A stretch of DNA of 8,364 nucleotides from Oscillospiraceae bacterium (GCA_017544185.1 JAFYEQ010000130.1:1-8364); one strand, 5' to 3'; counted from the first letter of the stretch, positions 1-6,089 are shown. Notes: generated by a model from the letters alone, not told the origin. Program-made: numbers and translations.

Positions 1-28
1 AATGACCGTGATAACAGGAGGTATCGAT

Positions 29-1048
29 ATGAAAGAAAAGATCATCACCGAAAAGAAGAACGGCATGGGTATGCTGATATTCATCATCGTCTCGTATATC
101 GTTGCCATGGCAGGCATCCCCATAGGCTTCAGCTCGGAAACGGCAGGCGGTATCATCATAGGGCTGATCTCTATGGCATGGGTATGCTTCGGATGGATAC
201 TGGCTCTGGGACTCAAGGTGCTCAAGCCTCAGGAGGCACTGGTGCTCACGCTCTTTGGCAAGTACTATGGCACTCTCAAGGGCGACGGGTTCTTCTGGGT
301 ATGCCCCTTCTGCACAGCCTTCAACCCCGCAGCCTCCACCAAGCTCAGACAGTCCGGAGACGTATCGGGCGACGGCGCTCCCATCATGAGCGTGAGCTCA
401 GACGGTGTCAGCGCCACTGTGCATGCCACGGGGGACAAGAGGATATCCCTCAAGATCATGACCCTCAACAACAACAAGCAGAAGATCAATGACTGCCTCG
501 GCAATCCCATAGAGATAGGCATAGCAGTCATGTGGAAGGTGAAGGATACGGCAAAGGCCGTGTTCGAGGTGGACAACTACAAGGAGTATCTCTCCCTCCA
601 GTGCGATACCGCGCTCAGGAACATCGTGCGCATATACCCCTATGACGTGGCAGCCAACGTGGACACCACAGGCGACGGCGTGGCAGACGAGGGCAGCCTT
701 AGAGGCTCCAGCGAGATCGTGGCAAAGCGCATCCGTGACGAGATACAGGAAAGAGTAGAGGTCGCAGGCATAGAGATCATAGAGGCAAGGATCACCTATC
801 TTGCATACGCTCCCGAGATCGCCGCAGCTATGCTGCAGAGGCAGCAGGCGTCCGCGGTAGTAGATGCAAGGAAGCTCATTGTAGACGGTGCTGTGGGCAT
901 GGTGGAGATGGCTCTCGAGCAGCTCAGCGAGAAGAACGTAGTAGAGCTGGATGACGAGAGGAAGGCCGCTATGGTATCCAATCTCCTCGTAGTGCTCTGC
1001 GGCAACCACGACGCACAGCCCGTCGTCAACTCGGGCAGCATATACTGA
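29..1048 (+). CDS. SPFH/band 7 domain membrane protein
   Basis: Predicted membrane-anchored SPFH (stomatin/prohibitin/flotillin-type) protein of 339 residues. Such proteins usually oligomerise on membranes and organise microdomains; the specific role here is unknown. Two hydrophobic segments lie at about residues 14-33 and 40-62, followed at once by the SPFH domain (about 64-275). Recognisable blocks are the [14 protein letters not shown] strand (158-171), a YPYD motif (203-206) and the strongly conserved stretch from [14 protein letters not shown] to MLQRQQASA, then a helical C-terminus ending in [13 protein letters not shown] glycine- and serine-rich insert at about 108-135 sits between the PF motif and the next core strand. 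I chose the ATG at 29 because AGGAGG lies at 16-21; the upstream in-frame ATG at 2 has no visible site. The stop overlaps the next start (TGATG). The promoter lies outside the window. Family assignment is firm; function is not. Confidence 0.9.
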   Translation: MKEKIITEKKNGMGMLIFIIVSYIVAMAGIPIGFSSETAGGIIIGLISMAWVCFGWILALGLKVLKPQEALVLTLFGKYYGTLKGDGFFWVCPFCTAFNPAASTKLRQSGDVSGDGAPIMSVSSDGVSATVHATGDKRISLKIMTLNNNKQKINDCLGNPIEIGIAVMWKVKDTAKAVFEVDNYKEYLSLQCDTALRNIVRIYPYDVAANVDTTGDGVADEGSLRGSSEIVAKRIRDEIQERVEVAGIEIIEARITYLAYAPEIAAAMLQRQQASAVVDARKLIVDGAVGMVEMALEQLSEKNVVELDDERKAAMVSNLLVVLCGNHDAQPVVNSGSIY

Positions 1049-1263
1049 TGGCAAAGAAGCAAGTGCCCCTCCGCCTGTCAGAAAAGCTGTATAATGACTT
1101 GGCGGCATGGGCAGAGGATGATTTCCGCTCGGTGAACGGGCAGATAGAGTATCTGCTCACCGAGTGCGTGAAACAGCACCGTAAGAATGGCGGCTATGTG
1201 GGCAAGGAGATCGACGCTCCGCCGGATATAGACATAGATATGATGGATGACAAGGATCCGTGA
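1048..1263 (+). CDS. Small Arc-like ribbon-helix-helix protein
   Basis: A 71-residue protein resembling the Arc/MetJ ribbon-helix-helix DNA-binding fold. Residues 5-11 (QVPLRLS) fit the DNA-contacting beta strand, with helices at about 12-25 and 28-43 (the second begins after SVNGQ). The C-terminus (about 55-71) is a short acidic tail rich in Asp, which is not part of the usual fold. Its ATG shares one base with the stop of the SPFH gene and no Shine-Dalgarno sequence precedes it, so translational coupling to the SPFH gene is likely. RHH proteins act as dimers and often autoregulate their operon; that is inference here. It could also act as a protein-binding partner of the SPFH protein rather than a repressor. 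Confidence 0.82.
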   Translation: MAKKQVPLRLSEKLYNDLAAWAEDDFRSVNGQIEYLLTECVKQHRKNGGYVGKEIDAPPDIDIDMMDDKDP

Positions 1264-1265
1264 TG

Positions 1266-1300
1266 AAAAAGCGGCTCAGACCAAGAGGTCTGAGCCGTTT
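1266..1300. terminator. Bidirectional intrinsic terminator
   Basis: A perfect 11-bp stem (CGGCTCAGACC at 1272-1282 with GGTCTGAGCCG at 1287-1297) closes an AAGA loop. It is preceded by five A (1266-1270) and followed by TTTATCGTTTATC. Read on the minus strand the A run becomes the U tract, so it terminates the hom operon ending at 1317. On the plus strand it sits three bases after the stop of the RHH gene with a weaker U tract. It is well placed to serve both convergent operons. Confidence 0.88.
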
Positions 1301-1316
1301 ATCGTTTATCTGTGCA

Positions 1317-2537
1317 TCATGCTTCGTATACGCGGATGCTGCTCTTTACCGTGCCGAGCTCTGCGGATATCCTGTCGATATCGCCGTCGGGGAGCGCAGG
1401 CGTGATGAACGCAAGCTCATCTGCGGGAGCATCGGGGCGGGAGAGATAGTCTACCTTGCCGAACTTTGCCTCTATCGCAGACTTGTCGGAGCCTGTCGTG
1501 CGTATGTACTTGCGGACGGGATGTGCAGCATAGTCGGCGATGAAGCTGTTGTCAGCGGAGTCCTCCCAGTACTGGCTCATATCCGTCCCTGACTTCTTGG
1601 CACAGTCTATCACGTCGCCCAGTACAGCGCTGGCCGTGGGCAGCTTGCCTGCGCCCTTGCCGTAGAACATCACCTGATCGAAGCCGTTGCCGTAGACCAT
1701 GATGGCGTTGAACACGTCGGATACGGACGACAGCTCACAGCTGTCGGGCACGAAGCGGGGAGCCACCATGGGCAGTATCTTGTCACCCACGCGCTCTACA
1801 GAGCCTATGAGCTTTATAGCGTATCCCGACGCCTCGGCATAGGCCGTGTCCTCTTCTGTGATGGCGCTTATGCCCTCACAGTATACCCAGTCGGGATATA
1901 TGTGTCTGCCGAAGGCCAGGGAGGAGAGTATGCATATCTTGCGGCAGGCATCGTGTCCCTCGATGTCGGCTGTGGGATCCTTCTCGGCGTAGCCGTTGTC
2001 CTGAGCGAGCTTCAGAGCCTCAGCGAAGCCCATGCCGTCTTCCTTCATCTTGGTGAGTATGAAGTTGGTGGTGCCGTTGAGTATGCCTGCTATGCCGGTG
2101 ATCTCATTTCCCGCAAGGCAGGTATGCATGGGGCGGAGAACAGGTATAGCGCCGCCCGTGGATGCCTCGAACATGAAGTTGCAGTTATGCTCCTTGGCTG
2201 CACGAAGGAGCTCTGCGCCCTTCTTTGCCACCAGCTCCTTGTTGGAGGTACATACCGACTTGCCCTTGTTGAGGCAGGCCAGTACGAAGTCGTATGCGGG
2301 ATGTACGCCGCCCATGACCTCGGCTACCACCGTCACCTCATCGTCGTTCAGGATATCATTTATATCCTTGGTGAACTTATCGGAATAGGGGAGACCGGGG
2401 AAATCGCGTATATCCAGGATATATCCCAGTTCCAGGTCGATGCCCTGACGCTGATGTATCAGCTCTCTGTTCATATTGAACAGCTCCACCGTGCCGGAGC
2501 CAACGACTCCGTGACCTAATACAGCAAACTTTGACAT
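1317..2537 (-). CDS. hom: Homoserine dehydrogenase
   Basis: Reduces aspartate semialdehyde to homoserine with NAD(P)H, the branch point to threonine and methionine; cytoplasmic. At 406 residues it is a little shorter than Bacillus Hom. The N-terminal Rossmann fold shows GHGVVGSG (8-15). SNKELVA contains the conserved Lys100. The signature GILNGTTNFILTKM runs from 151 to 164. AEKDPTADIEGHDACRK ends in Asp196 and Lys200, matching the spacing of the catalytic Asp/Lys pair known in the yeast enzyme. The last 65 or so residues (AFITP to SSIRVYE) look like a divergent ACT-type regulatory domain, which could allow threonine feedback; this is inference. AAGGAG at 2545-2550 (minus strand) sets the start. 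It follows the ACT-domain gene by 75 bases, in the same direction, and a terminator lies just downstream. Confidence 0.96.
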   Translation of the reverse strand: MSKFAVLGHGVVGSGTVELFNMNRELIHQRQGIDLELGYILDIRDFPGLPYSDKFTKDINDILNDDEVTVVAEVMGGVHPAYDFVLACLNKGKSVCTSNKELVAKKGAELLRAAKEHNCNFMFEASTGGAIPVLRPMHTCLAGNEITGIAGILNGTTNFILTKMKEDGMGFAEALKLAQDNGYAEKDPTADIEGHDACRKICILSSLAFGRHIYPDWVYCEGISAITEEDTAYAEASGYAIKLIGSVERVGDKILPMVAPRFVPDSCELSSVSDVFNAIMVYGNGFDQVMFYGKGAGKLPTASAVLGDVIDCAKKSGTDMSQYWEDSADNSFIADYAAHPVRKYIRTTGSDKSAIEAKFGKVDYLSRPDAPADELAFITPALPDGDIDRISAELGTVKSSIRVYEA

Positions 2538-2564
2538 ATTTCTTCTCCTTATCTATGTATCTGT

Positions 2565-2602
2565 GATATCGGCGGCGATGGACACATCGCACCGATGATA
2601 TC
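2565..2602 (-). other. Imperfect inverted repeat between ACT gene and hom
   Basis: In the 75-base gap between the ACT gene and hom, the minus-strand transcript can fold GATATC, CGG and GCGATG against their complements, about 15 bp interrupted by a two-base bulge and a small internal loop, with a TGTC loop. No U run follows, so it is not an obvious terminator. It may be an intercistronic stabiliser, a processing site or a mild attenuator. The pairing is seen directly; the role is inferred. Confidence 0.4.
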
Positions 2603-2612
2603 TCGCGTTCGT

Positions 2613-3056
2613 TCACTCCTCCGACAGCAGCCTTACGCTGACCACTCCGGGGACGCTACCGATGGTGTCCGTCAGGTGCTGACGGTCGGCGGTATTGTCC
2701 AGCTTTACGGTAAGAGTGACGGCAGCAGCACCGTCCACGGGGACGCTCTGGTTGAGGGTGAGCACATTGGCTCCGCTGTCATACAATGCGGTCAGCAGTC
2801 CCGAGAGCACACCCGGCTCATCGCGGAGAACTGTGTATACCGACATCATCGCAGCGGTCAGCTTCTCCTCATAGGCAAATACGCAGTCGCGGTACTTGTA
2901 GTAGGCGCTTCGGGATAGCCCTACCCTCTTGCATACCGCTGCAAGGCTCTTTTCCTCGCCCTGCGCTATTATGCGCTTTGCCTCCATCACACGCAGTACT
3001 ACCTCAGGCAGCACGTCGGCACGTACCACCGCATAGCTCGTCTTGTTAGTATCCAT
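2613..3056 (-). CDS. ACT domain protein, UPF0735/PheB family
   Basis: A 147-residue protein with the length and pattern of the UPF0735 family (Bacillus PheB). The N-terminal half holds YAVVRADVLPEVV (8-20) and a helix-turn-helix-like segment SLAAVCKRVGLSRSAYYKYRD (37-57). The C-terminal half (about 72-145) is an ACT domain with DEPGVLSGLLTALYDSGANV (79-98) and a closing VPGVVSVRLL strand. ACT domains bind amino acids, and the family lies beside hom or pheA in many Firmicutes, so a regulatory role in aspartate-family or aromatic amino acid synthesis is likely but unproven. I chose the ATG at 3056 with GGAG five bases upstream; the longer TTG-initiated frame reaching 3137 begins inside the promoter and is not real. 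First gene of the operon with hom. Confidence 0.9.
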   Translation of the reverse strand: MDTNKTSYAVVRADVLPEVVLRVMEAKRIIAQGEEKSLAAVCKRVGLSRSAYYKYRDCVFAYEEKLTAAMMSVYTVLRDEPGVLSGLLTALYDSGANVLTLNQSVPVDGAAAVTLTVKLDNTADRQHLTDTIGSVPGVVSVRLLSEE

Positions 3057-3108
3057 CTTAGCTCCATATGTCCGCATGGGATAGACATTTGTATTTGTGA
3101 CAAGGACA

Positions 3109-3137
3109 ATTATAACATAGACCGATGCGTTTGTCAA
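3109..3137 (-). promoter_or_regulatory. Sigma-A promoter of the ACT-hom operon
   Basis: On the minus strand, TTGACA (3132-3137) and TATAAT (3109-3114) are separated by exactly 17 bases, a perfect match to the housekeeping consensus. The start of transcription would fall near 3102, giving a leader of about 45 bases to the ACT gene at 3056. No terminator or T-box-like leader is visible. Confidence 0.92.
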
Positions 3138-3196
3138 TAGCCGCAGTGAAATTTTGTGAGATCTGACATATGATATATAGGGGCGTCATATTGCTA

Positions 3197-3225
3197 TTGT
3201 ATTTTTGTCGGACTTGTGGTATAAT
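3197..3225 (+). promoter_or_regulatory. Extended -10 promoter of the hydrolase-GNAT operon
   Basis: TGGTATAAT (3217-3225) is a perfect extended -10 element. A weak -35 candidate, TTGTAT (3197-3202), lies 17 bases upstream. The -10 sits inside a 13-base perfect palindrome, TGGTATAATACCA (3217-3229), which could be chance or an operator overlapping the promoter. The promoter is divergent from the one at 3109-3137. Confidence 0.75.
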
Positions 3226-3245
3226 ACCATAGTGATCATTATCGG

Positions 3246-3268
3246 GCTGATGCCATAAGGTCATCGGC
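3246..3268 (+). other. Hairpin in the leader of the hydrolase operon
   Basis: GCTGATGCC (3246-3254) can pair with GGTCATCGGC (3259-3268) across an ATAA loop, with one bulged base and one G-U pair. It lies in the roughly 65-base 5' leader and ends about 16 bases before the GAGG ribosome binding site. It may only stabilise the mRNA; no regulatory class is recognised. Confidence 0.3.
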
Positions 3269-3296
3269 AGAGAGACGATATAGCGAGGTACATATC

Positions 3297-3815
3297 ATGA
3301 AAGAGGCACTGATCGTCATAGACGTACAGAACGATTATTTCCCCGGTGGCACCAACGAGCTGTATGAGCCCTATAAGGCTGAGGAGCATATACGCCGTCT
3401 GATAGAAGAGAGCAGGGCTGTGGGCAGACCCGTGATATATATACGCCATTTCAACGAGCCCGGCGACACCTTCTTCCTTGAAGGCACATGGGGCTCTGAG
3501 ATCTCCGAGCGCATAGCGCCGCTCCCGGGGGACAAGGTGATCGTGAAGCGGTACCCTAACAGCTTTCTGGAGACGGATCTGGATGAGCACCTGAAGTCGC
3601 TGTCGGTGGATACACTGATAGTATGCGGTATGATGACCCATATGTGCGTAGATACCACAGTCAGAGCAGCTATGGATCACGGCTACAGTGTCAAGCTGGC
3701 GGCGGATGCATGTGCTACTATGGATCTTCAGATCGGCGGAGAGACCATACCCGCCCCCGTGGTGCATAAGGCATTCATAGCAGCCATGGACGGCGTGTTC
3801 GCCGAGATCATATGA
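3297..3815 (+). CDS. Isochorismatase-family cysteine hydrolase
   Basis: A 172-residue cytoplasmic hydrolase of the isochorismatase/nicotinamidase-like superfamily, full length for the small members. The catalytic triad is visible: Asp9 in LIVIDVQNDYF, Lys84 in VIVKRYPNSF, and Cys117 in GMMTHMCVDTTVRAA, preceded by the family's usual turn at 112-114. Members cleave amides or related C-N bonds (nicotinamide, N-carbamoylsarcosine, ureidoacrylate) or isochorismate; the substrate here cannot be read from sequence. GAGG at 3285-3288 supports the start. It is first in an apparent three-gene operon with two acetyltransferases, 25 bases before the next start, behind its own promoter. Family call is firm, substrate unknown. 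Confidence 0.93.
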   Translation: MKEALIVIDVQNDYFPGGTNELYEPYKAEEHIRRLIEESRAVGRPVIYIRHFNEPGDTFFLEGTWGSEISERIAPLPGDKVIVKRYPNSFLETDLDEHLKSLSVDTLIVCGMMTHMCVDTTVRAAMDHGYSVKLAADACATMDLQIGGETIPAPVVHKAFIAAMDGVFAEII

Positions 3816-3840
3816 TATCACCGAGCAGGAGAGGACAGAT

Positions 3841-4284
3841 ATGACAGAAGTAAGACAGCTGGGAGCAGACAGCTTCGAGCAGATAAAGCACGTGTTCCGC
3901 GAGATATTCTCCAAGGAGCCCTGGTGCGACGACTGGAGCGATGACGATCAGCTGGATGCATATATAAGAGATCTGGCTGGTAACGCCAATTCCCTGACCT
4001 TCGGGCTCTTCGAGGACGGAGAACTGGCAGGCCTGTCGATCGGCAGCATAAAGCACTGGTACAAGGGGACGGAGTACTATATAGACGAGTTCGGTCTGCT
4101 GGCAGAGTACCGCGGCAGGGGACTGGGCTCTGTGTTCATGCAGGAGATAGAGCGCATCATCAGGGAGCGCGGTCTAAAGGCCATGTTCCTCCAGACAGGC
4201 GCAGACGTGCCCGCGTTCCGCTTCTATGAGAAATGTGGCTTCCATGCGCTGGAGGGGCATGTATCCCTTGCGAAGTCATTTTGA
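3841..4284 (+). CDS. GNAT family N-acetyltransferase
   Basis: A 147-residue single-domain GNAT acetyltransferase, the usual length. The acetyl-CoA-binding motif A is YRGRGLGSVFMQEIE (90-104), where Arg91/Gly92 to Gly96 contact the pyrophosphate. It is preceded by the strand YYIDEFGLLAEY and followed by motif B, PAFRFYEKCGF (124-134). The N-terminal REIFSKEPWCDDW segment recalls clostridial GNATs loosely related to AAC(6')-like enzymes, but nothing shows aminoglycoside activity. The start follows AGGAGAGG (3827-3834) at good spacing. It sits between the hydrolase and a second GNAT with very short gaps, so co-transcription is likely. Acceptor substrate unknown. Confidence 0.9.
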   Translation: MTEVRQLGADSFEQIKHVFREIFSKEPWCDDWSDDDQLDAYIRDLAGNANSLTFGLFEDGELAGLSIGSIKHWYKGTEYYIDEFGLLAEYRGRGLGSVFMQEIERIIRERGLKAMFLQTGADVPAFRFYEKCGFHALEGHVSLAKSF

Positions 4285-4299
4285 CGGGAGATGGCGGAT

Positions 4300-4860
4300 A
4301 TGATATACGAGGATATGTTCCTTACACTGTTCCCGGGCTTCTTCGACAGGCCCTATGTCAGAGAGATCCCCACGGGGGAGATATATACCGAGCTGGTACT
4401 GCGCCTTGACAGCTGCGATGACAGTACCGCCACGGATATCCCCGAGGGGATCACCTTCGGTCTATACGACGGTGATATAGGTAAGCTGTGCAGAGCCGTA
4501 GAGAAGGTAGATCCCGACTGGGTGAAGTGGTTCGCCGAAGGGGGACGTATATTCTGCGGCTTTGACGGAGACGATATCGCATCCTTCTGCTTCCTGAGCG
4601 AGTTCGGCACCGTGGATGGCATACGCATCGGCGGCCCCGGATGCGTGGGCACTGTGCCCGAGTACCGCCGCAGGGGGATAGGCAGTGCGATGGTCAGACG
4701 TGCCGCGCCGATCCTGCGGGATGACGGCTGCCATATCTCATGGATACACTATACCCACATCCCGCGGTGGTATATGGATATGGGATATGTTCCCGTCGTA
4801 AGATGGGGCAAAGACGGGATCGTCTATAAAGAGATCGGAGATCTGGGAAACATTGGATAA
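4300..4860 (+). CDS. Second GNAT family N-acetyltransferase
   Basis: A 186-residue protein with a C-terminal GNAT domain: VGTVPEYRRRGIGSAMV (about 116-132) is motif A, and IPRWYMDMGYVPV forms the motif B helix and strand. The first 80 residues are variable and probably form the acceptor side. It shares little sequence with the preceding GNAT outside the motifs, so it is not a recent duplicate. I prefer the ATG at 4300, nine bases after GGGAG (4286-4290); the in-frame ATG at 4291 directly abuts that site and would be badly spaced. Last gene of the operon; no strong plus-strand terminator follows directly. Substrate unknown. Confidence 0.85.
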   Translation: MIYEDMFLTLFPGFFDRPYVREIPTGEIYTELVLRLDSCDDSTATDIPEGITFGLYDGDIGKLCRAVEKVDPDWVKWFAEGGRIFCGFDGDDIASFCFLSEFGTVDGIRIGGPGCVGTVPEYRRRGIGSAMVRRAAPILRDDGCHISWIHYTHIPRWYMDMGYVPVVRWGKDGIVYKEIGDLGNIG

Positions 4861-4894
4861 ATGTGGTTTTCGGTATTCTTATCGGCGACTATCT

Positions 4895-4920
4895 CGTAGG
4901 GCGGGGGCTTGCCCCCGCCG
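4895..4920. repeat. GC-rich REP-like palindromic element
   Basis: GGCGGGGG (4900-4907) and CCCCCGCC (4912-4919) form a perfect 8-bp stem around CTTG, flanked by CGTA on the left. No U tract follows, so it does not look like an ordinary terminator. The sequence resembles short GC-rich palindromes found repeatedly between genes of Ruminococcus-type genomes. That likeness is from memory, and only one copy is in this window. Confidence 0.5.
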
Positions 4921-4982
4921 ATCCTGTATTATTCATTGTTTCCCTAAAGGACGTGAGCCGATCTCGTTCTCACTTTCCCTAT

Positions 4983-5011
4983 AAAAAAACAGCCCGCGTA
5001 ATGCGGGCTGT
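4983..5011 (-). terminator. Intrinsic terminator of the pilin gene
   Basis: ACAGCCCGC (4989-4997) pairs perfectly with GCGGGCTGT (5003-5011) around GTAAT. Read on the minus strand, the stem is followed by seven U from the A run at 4983-4989. It lies about 50 bases after the pilin stop. On the plus strand the following CGTCTTGT is a weaker tract, so it may partly stop the convergent GNAT operon as well. Confidence 0.9.
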
Positions 5012-5063
5012 CGTCTTGTATAGTTGTTTATGGTCTTCAAGTCGTCTGAGATAGCATCATCGA

Positions 5064-5816
5064 TCAATACCAACCCTTGTTCTTTCCGTCCTCTCCTATC
5101 TGACCGTTCTTCAGGCTGATCTGACAATATGCCTCAGGAGCTTCTCTATGGTTGTCGCTGTCTGCATAGATGGTGTTCCATGTGCCCTCACCGACGAAGT
5201 GTGCATTAGGAGAAGAATTTGCAAGGAACTCACCATTGACGTATGTTACCAGAACGCCCTTTCTGTACAGCTGCATCATTCGTACAGATCCGATCGTATC
5301 ATACACAACGACTATCCCGAAATTGGTATCGTTATCCTTCAGATACTTTGCGCAATTATTGCTGTCGCTGTTGTACTTCATGGGATTGACGGCTCTTTTG
5401 CCTGTCTTCCACTGCTCGGAGAACGAATCATCCAGAGCGCCTGCGATGACCTTATCTATATCCTGAGAGCCGCTGGCACTTGAATTCTTTCTGTACACAT
5501 ACCAGCTGTAGCTTGTGAAAGCTCCTACTACCTCATACTCTCTCTTGCTCTTATCCTTGTTCTGATCGAGATAGAGGATCTTGTTGAAAGCAGGTGAGGC
5601 ATCCTTGTCGGATATCGCCAGGTGATTTACCAGTGAGAACTCTACAGCCTGCTTTATGACGCGCGCATCTGTGATCGCAGCGTTGATCCTTGCCTCTCTT
5701 GTATGACCAACGATCGCCGGGATAAGGATCATTGAAAGTATACCGATGATAGCTATAACGACTACGAGCTCGATCAGCGTAAAAGCCTTGAGCAGCATAT
5801 TCCTTGTTCTTGTCAT
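5064..5816 (-). CDS. Type IV pilin-like protein (prepilin N-terminal domain)
   Basis: A 250-residue secreted pilin or pseudopilin. The N-terminus is a class III signal: an 11-residue basic leader (MTRTRNMLLKA), then FTLIELVVVIAIIGILSMI (12-30), the hydrophobic assembly helix with Glu16 as the conserved Glu5 of the mature protein. The residue before the cleavage site is Ala11 rather than the usual Gly. The globular part is unrecognised, with two cysteines (155 and 231) and many Asn, Asp and Ser. I chose the ATG at 5816 with AGGAG nine bases upstream; the TTG-initiated frame three codons longer lacks spacing. The gene stands alone, without prepilin peptidase or assembly ATPase nearby, so it would use machinery elsewhere. 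It lies behind a c-di-GMP-I riboswitch, which suggests second-messenger control of a surface fibre. Ruminococcus uses Pil-like proteins in cellulose adhesion; a similar role is possible but not shown. Confidence 0.9.
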   Translation of the reverse strand: MTRTRNMLLKAFTLIELVVVIAIIGILSMILIPAIVGHTREARINAAITDARVIKQAVEFSLVNHLAISDKDASPAFNKILYLDQNKDKSKREYEVVGAFTSYSWYVYRKNSSASGSQDIDKVIAGALDDSFSEQWKTGKRAVNPMKYNSDSNNCAKYLKDNDTNFGIVVVYDTIGSVRMMQLYRKGVLVTYVNGEFLANSSPNAHFVGEGTWNTIYADSDNHREAPEAYCQISLKNGQIGEDGKNKGWY

Positions 5817-5905
5817 AATGATCAACTCCTATAAAACTTCCTTTTGATCTGTTTTCCAGATCTGTGTTCGTGATGCTTTGCGAGCATCTCCGGGAGGAAG
5901 CGGAT

Positions 5906-5947
5906 AAAACCAAAATCCCGCCCCCTTGTGCAAAACCAGGAGCGGAA
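5906..5947 (-). terminator. Likely leader terminator (riboswitch expression platform)
   Basis: On the minus-strand transcript TTCCGCTCC (from 5947 to 5939) can pair with GGGGCGGGA (5924 to 5916), nine pairs including two G-U wobbles, followed by UUUUGGUUUU (5915 to 5906). It lies about 60 bases downstream of the aptamer and 90 bases upstream of the pilin start. This is a plausible regulated terminator. The loop is long (14 bases) and no clear anti-terminator was identified, so ON or OFF behaviour cannot be assigned. Confidence 0.55.
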
Positions 5948-6002
5948 ATGTAAGCCTATCACACTTGAGATCATTATGGATAACAAGCACTGATGTCGAT
6001 TC

Positions 6003-6070
6003 AATTCTGCAACTGGCTGCCATTTCAGGCCCTATAGCTTTGCGTCACACGATTTCCCGTGCTTTGCCTT
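6003..6070 (-). promoter_or_regulatory. c-di-GMP-I (GEMM-I) riboswitch aptamer
   Basis: Read on the minus strand the order of conserved blocks is GGCAAA, a P2 stem CACGG/UCGUG capped by a GAAA tetraloop, GACGCAAAGCUAUAGGGCC, then AUGGCAGCCAGUUGC, which is the GEMM-I pattern. By alignment to the well-studied Vibrio Vc2 aptamer, its G20, A47 and C92 correspond to bases at 6067, 6040 and 6009 and are all kept, favouring c-di-GMP over cGAMP. P1 pairs only GCAA with UUGC. P3 keeps GCU/AGC and GCC/GGC but is capped by just UGAAAU, so the usual longer arm with a tetraloop receptor is missing. It lies in the 5' leader of the pilin gene, after a consensus promoter and before a terminator-like hairpin. 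Confidence 0.93.
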
Positions 6071-6089
6071 TGTTATGCGTCATAACAAA
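6069..6089 (-). repeat. 21-nt perfect palindrome abutting the aptamer
   Basis: TTTGTTATG (6069-6077) and CATAACAAA (6081-6089) are perfect inverted repeats around a 3-base loop. In the minus-strand RNA this hairpin ends at the base directly before the conserved GGCAAA of the riboswitch. As DNA it lies about 20-40 bases downstream of the predicted transcription start, where a dimeric repressor could bind. It may instead stack on the weak P1 helix. Role unknown. Confidence 0.6.

Noticed and set aside
398..1108. Long minus-strand frame opposite the SPFH gene
   Set aside because: Antisense shadow of a clear conserved protein; no family features and no start signal.
1902..2519. 205-residue plus-strand frame opposite hom
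   Set aside because: Shadow frame over the homoserine dehydrogenase, whose conserved motifs are unambiguous.
3057..3137. N-terminal extension of the ACT protein by 27 residues
   Set aside because: It would start at a TTG inside the -35 box of its own promoter; the ATG at 3056 gives the family length of 147.
3057..3296. T-box or amino-acid-sensing leader upstream of the ACT-hom operon
   Set aside because: The leader is only about 45 bases long and has no T-box sequence, leader peptide or terminator.
3261..3914. 217-residue minus-strand frame opposite the hydrolase
   Set aside because: Runs antisense through the triad-bearing hydrolase and its promoter leader; low-complexity Cys- and His-rich translation.
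4863..5054. Small plus-strand frame after the second GNAT
   Set aside because: No start signal; it reads through the GC-rich palindrome and the pilin terminator, and its translation is typical of repeat-derived false ORFs.
5822..6004. 60-residue minus-strand frame in the pilin leader, starting at an ATG just after the aptamer and ending at the pilin ribosome binding site
   Set aside because: No ribosome binding site, crosses the terminator-like hairpin, and the protein looks like no known family. Its position next to the pilin site is curious but most likely chance.
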